Part shown: positions 1 to 8,382 of the stretch, in pieces
Layout: each line of letters opens with the position of its first letter
Position numbering within the stretch: the stretch's first letter is position 1
DNA from: Sphingobacterium kitahiroshimense
GTDB taxonomy: Bacteria > Bacteroidota > Bacteroidia > Sphingobacteriales > Sphingobacteriaceae
NCBI RefSeq assembly: GCF_025961315.1
Contig: NZ_JAOQNK010000001.1
Coordinates: 4,154,001-4,218,000 of the forward strand
Length of the DNA: 64,000 nt
Direction of reading: 5' to 3'
The notes under the pieces: generated by a model
What the model was told of the DNA's origin: nothing
What the model saw: only the letters and a program-made list of their open reading frames with translations
Databases searched by the model: none
Position numbers and translations under genes: made by a program

Positions 1-407
1 ACCATGTCGCATATTTATATAATCAAACCGCTAGCCCTTGGAAAACACAAGCTCGTGTACGTCAGATCATCCGGAATCAATATCATAATGGACATGCAGG
101 CTTAGGTGGAAATGATGACTGTGGGCAGATGTCTGCATGGTATCTATTTACTGCTTTGGGCTTTTATCCAGTTGCACCTGGAGATGATGCTTACTGGATA
201 GGGAGTCCATTGGTCAAATCGGCAAAGATTAACCTAGAAAATGGGAAAACGATTACAATAGATGTGAAAAATCAATCCGAAAAAAATGTCTATGTAAAAA
301 AAGTAAGCTTAAATGGTCAACCTTTAGCTGATTTGAAACTTTCTTATGCTGCCATTATGAATGGAGGGGCACTGCAATTTGAGATGACTAATAAGCCAGG
401 GAAATAG
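1..407 (+). CDS. GH92 family alpha-mannosidase, C-terminal fragment (cut by window edge)
   Basis: The reading frame is open from base 3 with no start in view, so this is the last ~134 residues of a gene that begins upstream. It contains the GH92 C-terminal signature GGNDDCGQMSAWYLF followed by ALGFYPV. The same block occurs in the complete GH92 enzyme at 8383-10683, where it reads GDEDNGQTSAWYVF. GH92 enzymes are calcium-dependent exo-alpha-mannosidases, usually exported to the periplasm or cell surface. The acidic pair in this motif lies in the active site of characterised members. Both copies end with a similar small beta-rich tail (GGALQFEM against GGELQFDM), so they are paralogues within one mannoside locus. 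Family assignment is firm; linkage specificity cannot be read from this piece. Confidence 0.9.
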   Translation, partial: HVAYLYNQTASPWKTQARVRQIIRNQYHNGHAGLGGNDDCGQMSAWYLFTALGFYPVAPGDDAYWIGSPLVKSAKINLENGKTITIDVKNQSEKNVYVKKVSLNGQPLADLKLSYAAIMNGGALQFEMTNKPGK

Positions 408-485
408 ATTTTCATATTGACCTATCATATAAATAAATCAAGTTTCATAAAAGCATAGATCAGATCGTTTATTGTGGACCTGTCA

Positions 486-1910
486 ATGATAAAGTTTATG
501 AATAAGAAGATGAGTAAAATTAAGATCATTCAAGCAGTAGCCATTACCAGCTTTGTGGTCTTAATTTTACTTCAATTGAGACTGATATCGAGCGTTTATA
601 AAATTGAACAGCTTGAGTTCTTGAAAAATGAAAAGGCAGAGATCAAATTAGCATATGAGGAATCTATCATCAATGACAAGTTGTATCCAGGGGGGCAGGC
701 AATTATTGATTCGATCTTGGTACCACAGTATGAAACATTACTAAAGCTGTATCATGAAGACCCAAAGCTTTTTCGCCGTAAATTACAAGATCTGGGAAAT
801 GAAATTTTGGTAGAATTAAAAAAGAAAGCAGATTTTGAGGTTCAGTTTCACAATATCATTCGAAATCTAAAACTGGACTTGACTGAGTATGATTATGCTT
901 TGTATTTGGATAAGCTTGCGCTAACGTTTGACGGTAAAATCTATTACTCATTGTTTGAAGTTAATTCGACAGATCAAGATGGATTAATCGATGGAAATTT
1001 TGATGTCGTTCGTCCTCAAAATATTGTATCTGCCATTACGGTTACACTTCCTTCCAATAATTCTAGCTTAATTGCCTTTAAGTTATATGCTAGTAAGCAC
1101 AATCAGGTAAAAAATATAGTTTTGGCTATTGCTCCATTGCTACTTTTGTCTAGCAGTAGTATTGTCGTTATTGTTTTTTTATTTTTCATCACCATGAGGA
1201 ATTGGGTAAGACAAAAAAAATTGAATGAGATTTCAGCCGATTTTTTTAATCATGTGACGCATGAATTTAAGACACCCTTAACAACCATACAGGTCTCTGT
1301 CAAAAATTTAAAAGCAGACCTGGAAGATAAAAAATGGGAAGGTGGTTACAGAAGTGTGGATGTCATCACTAGGCAGACCCAAAGATTAGATAAACTGATC
1401 AATCAAGCATTGGAGGTGTCAGCTTTTGATCCACAGGCTGCACAATTTCAAAAACATCTTTTAGTAAAAGATCTCAATGATATTATTCTTGATAGTCAAA
1501 TTAAATGGAAAAAAGAAGCAACTGTAGTATTGAATTTTGAACCTCATACAGTTGATTTATATGTTTATTACGATCATTTTATGTTAACCACTTTAATCAC
1601 TAATTTAGTTGAAAATGGATTGAAATACAACGTAAGCGAACACAAGAGAGTGCAAGTAAATGTTTTATATATTTCCCCAAAATCGTTAATGATTGAAATT
1701 GGCGACAATGGATTTGGAATTGATAAACAGGATCGAAGTCGCATATTTAATAAGTTCCAAAGAGGTCGGCAGATCAGATCCTCAACAGGATTAGGCTTGG
1801 GTTTATATTTTGTTTATAATATTGTTGCGGTACATAAATGGAAACTCGACCTGGAGACTTTTCAAGATCAGGGGACTATTTTTAGAATAATAATTCCAAT
1901 TAGTAAATAG
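486..1910 (+). CDS. Membrane sensor histidine kinase (HisKA/HATPase type)
   Basis: Two-component sensor kinase of about 474 residues. A hydrophobic helix near residues 15-32 and a second near 215-235 enclose a periplasmic sensor region of about 180 residues that I do not recognise. The cytoplasmic part carries the H-box HVTHEFKTP (phospho-acceptor His codon at 1260), an N-box LVENGLKYN, a G1 box GDNGFGID and a G2 box GLGLGLYF, so the catalytic core looks complete. A GTG at 474 could extend the frame, but ATG codons at 486, 498 and 510 give a more ordinary membrane start; 486 is a choice, not a proof. The response-regulator gene begins 3 nt after the stop, so the pair is surely co-transcribed. 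Its position between two GH92 genes suggests it senses mannoside breakdown products, which is inference. Confidence 0.9.
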   Translation: MIKFMNKKMSKIKIIQAVAITSFVVLILLQLRLISSVYKIEQLEFLKNEKAEIKLAYEESIINDKLYPGGQAIIDSILVPQYETLLKLYHEDPKLFRRKLQDLGNEILVELKKKADFEVQFHNIIRNLKLDLTEYDYALYLDKLALTFDGKIYYSLFEVNSTDQDGLIDGNFDVVRPQNIVSAITVTLPSNNSSLIAFKLYASKHNQVKNIVLAIAPLLLLSSSSIVVIVFLFFITMRNWVRQKKLNEISADFFNHVTHEFKTPLTTIQVSVKNLKADLEDKKWEGGYRSVDVITRQTQRLDKLINQALEVSAFDPQAAQFQKHLLVKDLNDIILDSQIKWKKEATVVLNFEPHTVDLYVYYDHFMLTTLITNLVENGLKYNVSEHKRVQVNVLYISPKSLMIEIGDNGFGIDKQDRSRIFNKFQRGRQIRSSTGLGLGLYFVYNIVAVHKWKLDLETFQDQGTIFRIIIPISK

Positions 1911-1913
1911 GAT

Positions 1914-2597
1914 ATGGAAGGAAAAATATTACTTATAGAAGATGATGCAGATCTTGGAGTAGAGGTACAATGGTATCTGGAAAGAAGTGGGTTTCATGTA
2001 CAGCTAGTCGATGATGGGGATAAAGCTTTAATGTTGAGTAAAAAACAAAATTTCGATTTATTGCTAGTCGATGTTCAACTGCCATCATTTGATGGTTTTG
2101 AATTGGTGAAGCGGATAAAGGTTTTGAAACCTGAATTTCGTTTCTTGTTTTTAACAGCACGCAATGCAAAGGAAAGCTGTATTGCAGGACTCAAGCTAGG
2201 AGCAGAAGATTACGTCACCAAACCATTTGATACGGAAGAGCTCTTATGGCGCATGAACAATATTTTAGCGCGTGGCAAAGAGAAAAAGATAGAAGAACTA
2301 CAAATTGCAGATGTTGTTTTGTATTGCAGTGCTATGGAAGTACGTGTTAATGGAGGGAAAACATTACGTTTGACTGCACGTGAATTTGAAGTGTGGAAAT
2401 ATCTATTGCAAAATTTAGATCGCGTACTGACCAGAGAAGAAATACTCAATAAACTATGGGGGGAAAGTGACTATTTTATGGGACGCAGTCTAGATGTCTT
2501 TATTTCTAGAATACGGAAAGTGCTCTTAAATTCTAATCAATTAAAAATTGAAACAATCTACAAAGTTGGCTTTATCACCCGTTTGATCAGGAATTAA
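1914..2597 (+). CDS. OmpR/PhoB-family response regulator
   Basis: Response regulator of 227 residues. The receiver domain (residues ~1-115) has the acidic pocket EDD at 9-11, the phospho-acceptor Asp53 in LLVDVQLPSFDGF, and the conserved switch Lys in TKPFD. The C-terminal part (~130-225) is a winged-helix DNA-binding domain, with LTAREFEVWKYLL, LTREEILNKLWG and the recognition-helix region SLDVFISRIRKVL. It follows the kinase at 486-1910 with a 3-nt gap and is presumably its partner. Bacteroidota glycan loci more often use hybrid two-component proteins, ECF sigma/anti-sigma pairs or AraC-like factors, so a separate HK/OmpR pair here is less common. A likely target is the operon starting at 2698, 100 bp downstream. 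Confidence 0.93.
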   Translation: MEGKILLIEDDADLGVEVQWYLERSGFHVQLVDDGDKALMLSKKQNFDLLLVDVQLPSFDGFELVKRIKVLKPEFRFLFLTARNAKESCIAGLKLGAEDYVTKPFDTEELLWRMNNILARGKEKKIEELQIADVVLYCSAMEVRVNGGKTLRLTAREFEVWKYLLQNLDRVLTREEILNKLWGESDYFMGRSLDVFISRIRKVLLNSNQLKIETIYKVGFITRLIRN

Positions 2598-2639
2598 TAG
2601 AAAAAGAATGATGTTAACAATTGATTAACAAGTTTTTGA

Positions 2640-2697
2640 AATAGGCTTCTCTATATTAGAGTACTAATTCGTTTTAGTATAACTAATTAAGCCTATT
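2640..2697. promoter_or_regulatory. Inverted repeat in the leader of the discoidin lipoprotein/SusCD operon
   Basis: AATAGGCTT at 2640-2648 is mirrored exactly by AAGCCTATT at 2689-2697, ending immediately before the ATG at 2698. The intervening ~40 bases contain two ACTAATT copies (around 2664 and 2682). In RNA this would place the start codon at the foot of a hairpin. A protein-binding role is equally possible. Function is inference. Confidence 0.35.
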
Positions 2698-3273
2698 ATG
2701 AACAAACTAACCAGATCTAGGCGACTATTGCTTTTCGTGGGCATGCTGTTGTCTTTTAGTGCTTGTCAAAAAACAGAAGTCAAGCATTATGAATTATTAC
2801 CCCCAGAAACTGAGCCAGAAATGGACATCACGATTTATGGTAAACTCACTGTTAACCATGAAAATAGTGGCGGTTCAGGCGCTGGTGAGGGCTCTCCCAA
2901 AGTGGTCGATGACGACTATTCAACCAAATTTCTAATTAATCCCTATGTGAATGATCTTTTTTTACAATTAACTTTTCCCGGCGGAATTGCCGTAACTTCT
3001 TATGTATTAGCCTCTGCCAATGATGCTCCTGGACGAGACCCTAAAAATTGGGATCTAGTTGGCTCCAACGATGGAGAAACCTGGACGACATTGGAAAGTA
3101 AGAGCGGGTACACTTTCCCAGATAGAAATTATAAGGTGCGTTTTGACATCTCCAATACAACCAAATATAAGTTTTACAGACTGAATATCAAGGAAATTGC
3201 TGGAGGAACAGGTCTGTTTCAAATGGCAGAATGGCGATTGATCTCAGATCCTCAAAAAAGTGCTAATCAATAA
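2698..3273 (+). CDS. Discoidin-like (F5/8 type C) domain lipoprotein
   Basis: Small lipoprotein of 191 residues with a signal peptide ending FSACQ, so the mature protein should be lipid-anchored at Cys23. After a short linker it forms a single beta-sandwich of the F5/8 type C kind: a Gly-rich turn and VVDDDYSTKFL, a hydrophobic strand, YVLASANDAPGRDPKNWDLVGSNDG, then a C-terminal strand ending MAEWRL. Such domains bind carbohydrate or cell-surface ligands. It is the first gene of an apparent operon, 12 nt before the SusC at 3286, so a role as a surface glycan-binding accessory of that transporter is likely. The domain call rests on pattern recognition of the DPKNW...GSNDG core; ligand unknown. 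Confidence 0.75.
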   Translation: MNKLTRSRRLLLFVGMLLSFSACQKTEVKHYELLPPETEPEMDITIYGKLTVNHENSGGSGAGEGSPKVVDDDYSTKFLINPYVNDLFLQLTFPGGIAVTSYVLASANDAPGRDPKNWDLVGSNDGETWTTLESKSGYTFPDRNYKVRFDISNTTKYKFYRLNIKEIAGGTGLFQMAEWRLISDPQKSANQ

Positions 3274-3285
3274 TAAACCTATCAG

Positions 3286-6200
3286 ATGATGAAAAAAATA
3301 ATCAGAACAATATTTGTTCTTATAGCTTTTTGTAGTTGCTTTTGGGGCAATGAAACTTTTGCACAGCAAGCAGGGCAGGTTCTTGTAAAAGGAATTGTGC
3401 GCGATGAGATGAATGTAAATCTGGCAGGAGTAACAGTGACCAATTTAATGACAAAAAACTCTGCTGCAACCAAAGAAAATGGACAATTTGAAATACTTGC
3501 AAGTCGAGGAGATTCTTTGACCATAACCAATATCGGTTATGAAACTTTCCGCACAGTTATCAATAATGCAATTACCTTAAATGTTATTTTAAAAGCAACA
3601 AGTAATGGTATCAATGAAGTTGTGGTGGTGGGCTACGGTCAACAAAAGAAAATTTCAGTAGTTGGTGCCCAATCAAGTGTAAATGTTGAAGACCTTAAAC
3701 TTCCAGTAGCTAACCTAAGTACCATGTTGGCAGGAAGAATTTCGGGACTGGTTGGAGTACAGCGTTCAGGGCTTCCGGGTGCAGATGGAGCCGACTTGTG
3801 GATTAGAGGTATCTCAAGCATGTCTGGAAATACAGGACCATTAGTAGTTGTTGATGGAGTACAAGGGCGTGATATTAACGGTCTTGATCCAGAAGATATT
3901 TCCTCACTGACTATTTTGAAAGATGCTTCGGCTACTGCTGTATACGGTGTTGCTGGAGCCAACGGTGTGATCTTAATCAGTACAAAAAAAGGAATTACAG
4001 GAAAGCCATCTTTAATGTTTAATTACAATCAAGGTTTTACATCATTTACAAAAAGACCTGAATTAACAGATGGAGTAACCTATATGTTATTGCGTAATGA
4101 AGCACGATTAGCTACAGGAATGCAAAAGGAATATTCAAATAATTATATCAACAATACCATCTTAGGACAAGACCCTTATCTATACCCAAATGTGAACTGG
4201 ATGGATCAACTTTTTAAGAATTCAGCAAGCAATCGTCGTGCAAACTTTAGCGCCCGGGGTGGGTCAGAATTCGCAAGTTATTATGTTTCTGGAGCTTATT
4301 ATGATGAATCCAGTTTGCTTAGAACTGATGCGCTACAAAAGTATGATGCTACAACCAGATTTAAACGTTACAATTTTACGTCAAATATTTCGATGAATTG
4401 GACGACAACAACAAAATTCGAATTGGGAGTACAGGGAAATATTGGAAATATCAATTATCCCGGAGTAAAACCCGAGGAAGCTTTTGGCAATGTTATGCAG
4501 ACTAATCCAGTCTTATATCCAGCCATGTATCCAGGTAACTTCGTTCCTGGCGTTAGTTCAGCAGGTGCACAACCAAATCCATATGGACAAATAACGCAAA
4601 CAGGTTACCAAAATATTTTTAACAATCGAGTGATGTCAAATGCTAGACTGACACAAGATTTGTCTTTTTGGTTAAAAGGACTGAATTTTTCAGCTTTATA
4701 TTCATTTGATATCTGGAATGAACATACCATCAATCGTACCCGAAATCGGAGTACTTATTTGATAAATCGTTTGTTTCCATATGACGATCAAGGTAATCCC
4801 ATTTTAAATATTATTTCGCAGGGTGCTGATGATCTGGCATTCTCTAAATCAAATAATGCCAATAGACAGTTTTATACCGAAGCTGCTTTAAATTATAATA
4901 CTGTGATTGCAGACAAGCATCAAATCTCAGCTATGTTATTGTATAATCAACGTGAAATTGTAGAAGCATTTGCAGATAATGTCACATCGTCATTGCCTTT
5001 TCGTAACATGGGAACAGCTGGACGTTTAACCTATTCTTATGATGATAAGTACTTTGTGGAAGGTAATTTTGGATATAATGGTTCTGAAAACTTTGCTCCT
5101 GGAATGAAGTTTGGTTTCTTCCCTTCTTTTGGGGTCGGCTGGGTAGTTTCGAATGAGAGATTTTTTGAACCAGTGAAAAATGGAATTAACTTTTTAAAAT
5201 TACGTTATTCGGATGGTAAAGTTGGAGATGGCAGTAATGGTGGTACTCGTCGTTTTGGTTATCTGACTTTAGTCAATACGGATGCGGGAGGTTATACTTT
5301 TGGTAACGGTCTTAGTAATACGGGGTATGGAGGGACAGCGATTTCAGACTATGGAACAAATGTACAATGGGCGGAATCTCATAAACAAAATCTAGGTTTA
5401 GAAATAAAAACACTAAAAAGTAAACTATCATTAACAGTTGATTTTTTTAAAGAAAAAAGAACAGGTGTATTTTTACAGAGAGCCTCGCTTCCTGACTATG
5501 TTGGATTGACCAATAATCCTTGGGCTAACTTGGGAATTATTGAAAATAAAGGTATTGATGGAACATTAGAATTAGCACCATTTCCAGTTGGGAATGTTCA
5601 TGTGGATCTACGTGCTACATTCACTTATAATAAAGACAAGATCCTAGAAAATGATCAACCGAGACAACCTTTTCCATACATGGAAAGAAGAGGTAACAAC
5701 GTATTGGGAATATATGGATATCAGGCCGACGGTTTATTTCAGTCGGAAGATGAAATCAAAAATCATGCAGATCAAAGTGCATTAGGAGCACAGCGTGTAG
5801 GAGATATTCGTTATAAAGATTTAAATGGTGATGGTCTGGTTGATGCTAATGATGTGAGCTGGATAGGTCATGGAGATGTACCCAATTCTGTCTTTGGTTT
5901 TGGAGTTAATGTTTCCTATAAACAGTTTTACTTTGGAGCATTTTTTCAAGGTACTTCTGGAGCTCAACGCCTAATAGGTGGAGATGGTATTATTCCTTTT
6001 AATAACAGTACCGGTGCCGAAAGAAGCAATCTTTATGCCATTGCAGAAGATCGCTGGACAGAAGAAAATCCATTGGAAAACCCATTCTACCCACGACTGG
6101 CTTATGGCAATGCCGCTAATAAGAATAATTCAGCAGCTTCAACATGGTGGGTCAAAGATGTAGATTTTCTTCGCTTAAAAACAATGGATGTTGGCTATAA

Positions 6201-6378
6201 TTTTAAAAAGGACTTTTTGGAAAGGATCAATGTGAAAAATGCCCGTATCTATGTACAAGGTGTTAATTTACTTTACTGGAGCAAATTTAAGCTTTGGGAT
6301 CCTGAATTGAATACCGGAAATGGCACACGTTATCCGAATGTTAGAACAATCTCAATGGGAATACAAGCAACATTTTAA
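3286..6378 (+). CDS. SusC-family TonB-dependent outer-membrane transporter (GH92 locus)
   Basis: Outer-membrane TonB-dependent channel of 1030 residues, normal for the family. Order: signal peptide ending TFAQQ; a carboxypeptidase-regulatory-like beta domain (~28-105) starting VKGIVRDEMNVNLAGVTV; the TonB-contact stretch VVVVGYGQ; a plug domain with GLPGADGADLWIRGISS and ILKDASATAVYGVAGANGVILI; then a long beta-barrel ending in the aromatic QATF. There is no N-terminal STN domain, so it is not expected to signal through an anti-sigma factor. It is followed 17 nt later by its SusD lid partner (6396) and preceded by the discoidin lipoprotein. With GH92 enzymes on both sides it probably imports mannose-containing oligosaccharides; that substrate is inferred from context. 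Confidence 0.95.
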   Translation: MMKKIIRTIFVLIAFCSCFWGNETFAQQAGQVLVKGIVRDEMNVNLAGVTVTNLMTKNSAATKENGQFEILASRGDSLTITNIGYETFRTVINNAITLNVILKATSNGINEVVVVGYGQQKKISVVGAQSSVNVEDLKLPVANLSTMLAGRISGLVGVQRSGLPGADGADLWIRGISSMSGNTGPLVVVDGVQGRDINGLDPEDISSLTILKDASATAVYGVAGANGVILISTKKGITGKPSLMFNYNQGFTSFTKRPELTDGVTYMLLRNEARLATGMQKEYSNNYINNTILGQDPYLYPNVNWMDQLFKNSASNRRANFSARGGSEFASYYVSGAYYDESSLLRTDALQKYDATTRFKRYNFTSNISMNWTTTTKFELGVQGNIGNINYPGVKPEEAFGNVMQTNPVLYPAMYPGNFVPGVSSAGAQPNPYGQITQTGYQNIFNNRVMSNARLTQDLSFWLKGLNFSALYSFDIWNEHTINRTRNRSTYLINRLFPYDDQGNPILNIISQGADDLAFSKSNNANRQFYTEAALNYNTVIADKHQISAMLLYNQREIVEAFADNVTSSLPFRNMGTAGRLTYSYDDKYFVEGNFGYNGSENFAPGMKFGFFPSFGVGWVVSNERFFEPVKNGINFLKLRYSDGKVGDGSNGGTRRFGYLTLVNTDAGGYTFGNGLSNTGYGGTAISDYGTNVQWAESHKQNLGLEIKTLKSKLSLTVDFFKEKRTGVFLQRASLPDYVGLTNNPWANLGIIENKGIDGTLELAPFPVGNVHVDLRATFTYNKDKILENDQPRQPFPYMERRGNNVLGIYGYQADGLFQSEDEIKNHADQSALGAQRVGDIRYKDLNGDGLVDANDVSWIGHGDVPNSVFGFGVNVSYKQFYFGAFFQGTSGAQRLIGGDGIIPFNNSTGAERSNLYAIAEDRWTEENPLENPFYPRLAYGNAANKNNSAASTWWVKDVDFLRLKTMDVGYNFKKDFLERINVKNARIYVQGVNLLYWSKFKLWDPELNTGNGTRYPNVRTISMGIQATF

Positions 6379-6395
6379 CTTTTAATCTTACAAAA

Positions 6396-8207
6396 ATGAA
6401 AATAAATAAATTTAGCTGGATGGTAATTGCAGCTTTAGCTTTGACATCTTTCAATGGTTGTAAAAATTATTTGGATCAAGTACCTGATGATGTGATTACC
6501 GTAGAGGATATTTTCAAATCCAAAACGAATACAGATAAGTTTCTAGCCAATATATACAGTGTTATTCCTAACGAACTGGTACAACGATTCACAAATTCGG
6601 GTAATGCAGGCCCGTGGACCGCAGCCTCCGATGAAGCCAAATATACCTGGGATTTTAATTATGCAAATAACATGATCTCAAGTGTATGGAGCAATACCGA
6701 CGGTGTTGTTGCTGGATTTTGGAATAGCTACTATGAAGGTATTCGAAATGCATCATATTTTATTCAAAATATTGATAATGCAAACCCTGTTGAAGTGACA
6801 TCAGTCATGAAATCAACTTACAAAGCAGAGGCACGAGCACTTCGGGCACTTTATTATTATTATTTAGTAAAAACATATGGTGCTGTACCGTTGATTGGTG
6901 AAGAGATACTCGATATCAATGCACCTCTTTCTGACCTTAAACTTGCAAGAACTCCGTTTGATGCCTGTATTGATTATATCGTTGACGAACTAGATGAAGC
7001 ATATAAAGAATTACCATATCGTCCTAATAATAATGAATACGGAAGGATTACAAAGGGAGTCGTAAAGGCATATAAATCAGAAGCACTCTTATTAAAGGCA
7101 AGTCCTTTATACAATGGAAATACAGACTTTGCATCACTGAAAAATCCAGATGGAACAGCTTTATTTAGTGCGACAGAAGATAAGCAGAAGTGGCAGATTG
7201 CCGCAACGGCTTCCAAAGAGTTTATAGATGAATTTGTACCAACTTATTATGATCTCTATCAGGAAACAAATGCAGACCCTTTCGTTGCAGCATATTTATC
7301 ATGCCGCAATGTAATGACAATAGATTGGAATAAGGAGTGGATATTTGCCCGATCTAATAGTGGAAATAATGCACAGTATGACCGTACACCAAAACATGTC
7401 GGTTTTCCATCAGCAGCACAAGGCGGAGGAGCTCTTGGAGCAACGCAGGCAATGGTAGATGCCTATTTTATGAAAAATGGATTACCGATTAACGATTCAA
7501 AATCTGAATATTCTGAAGTAGGATTTGTTAACTATAAAGCTCCTTATGATGTCGCAGATCGTACAACATTTAAAATGTATGTAAACCGTGAACCACGTTT
7601 TTATGTAGGAATAACTTATAGTGGTAGTTATTGGCTTAATCAAGCAAATAGCAGTACACCTGTCATATCATGGTTCAATTATAGTGGGAATTCAGGCCGA
7701 TCACAAAGCACATCAGATGTAACGCCTACTGGTTATACAGTGAGAAAGAACGTTGGAACAAACGGGAATAATCGAGGAGCTTTATTGTTAAGACTAGCGA
7801 ATATTTATTTGAACTATGCAGAAGCATTGAATGAATCTTCTCCAGGAAATGCAGATATTTTAAAATATGTCAATTTGATCCGAAAACGCGCTGGTGTACC
7901 AGGATATGGCGAAGGAGATATTGCTATTCCTGCAGGGCAGGCGGCAATGCGCGAGGCAATTAGAAAAGAGCGTCAAGTAGAACTTGCTTTTGAAAATGTC
8001 CGTTATTTTGATACTCGTCGTTGGAAAATTGCTGAAAATGTCAGTGGAGGACCAGTCTATGGAATGAATCTGAATGCCGATGGAAATGATTTCTTTAAGA
8101 GAACGGTAATCGAAACAAGAATTTTTAAAAAGCGGGATTATCTATTTCCAATTCCGAATAATGAAGTACTGAAAAATGAGAAACTAATTCAAAATGTAGG
8201 TTGGTAG
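6396..8207 (+). CDS. SusD/RagB-family outer-membrane lipoprotein (GH92 locus)
   Basis: SusD-type glycan-binding lid of 603 residues. The signal peptide ends FNGCKNYLDQ, giving a lipidated Cys22 and the typical YLDQ(V/x)P start of SusD proteins. The TPR-rich fold shows in segments such as AEARALRALYYYYLVKTYGAVPLI near the N-terminal third. The C-terminal block has LLRLANIYLNYAEALNE, IRKRAGVPGY, IRKERQVELAFENVRYFDTRRWK and the terminal PIPNNEV. It pairs with the SusC 17 nt upstream to form the hinged import complex. A terminator at 8222-8256 closes this transcription unit. Family assignment is secure; the ligand is inferred from the flanking mannosidases. Confidence 0.95.
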   Translation: MKINKFSWMVIAALALTSFNGCKNYLDQVPDDVITVEDIFKSKTNTDKFLANIYSVIPNELVQRFTNSGNAGPWTAASDEAKYTWDFNYANNMISSVWSNTDGVVAGFWNSYYEGIRNASYFIQNIDNANPVEVTSVMKSTYKAEARALRALYYYYLVKTYGAVPLIGEEILDINAPLSDLKLARTPFDACIDYIVDELDEAYKELPYRPNNNEYGRITKGVVKAYKSEALLLKASPLYNGNTDFASLKNPDGTALFSATEDKQKWQIAATASKEFIDEFVPTYYDLYQETNADPFVAAYLSCRNVMTIDWNKEWIFARSNSGNNAQYDRTPKHVGFPSAAQGGGALGATQAMVDAYFMKNGLPINDSKSEYSEVGFVNYKAPYDVADRTTFKMYVNREPRFYVGITYSGSYWLNQANSSTPVISWFNYSGNSGRSQSTSDVTPTGYTVRKNVGTNGNNRGALLLRLANIYLNYAEALNESSPGNADILKYVNLIRKRAGVPGYGEGDIAIPAGQAAMREAIRKERQVELAFENVRYFDTRRWKIAENVSGGPVYGMNLNADGNDFFKRTVIETRIFKKRDYLFPIPNNEVLKNEKLIQNVGW

Positions 8208-8221
8208 TGTTTGTTTGTAAT

Positions 8222-8256
8222 CAAATCGAGGTCTTTTTAAGACCTTGATTTGTTTT
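8222..8256 (+). terminator. Intrinsic terminator after SusD
   Basis: A 14-bp stem (8222-8235 with 8239-8252, one G-U pair), a TTT loop and four following T residues lie 15 nt after the SusD stop. Confidence 0.8.
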
Positions 8257-8382
8257 ATGCCATTTAACCTAAAATTTTTGTAATTATAACAGTATTATAT
8301 ATTAAGTTAATGCAGGGATACGTAAATTTAACAAAATTTAAATATTAAGATTGAAACTTTGCTTCCTGCGGTTTCAATCAAA

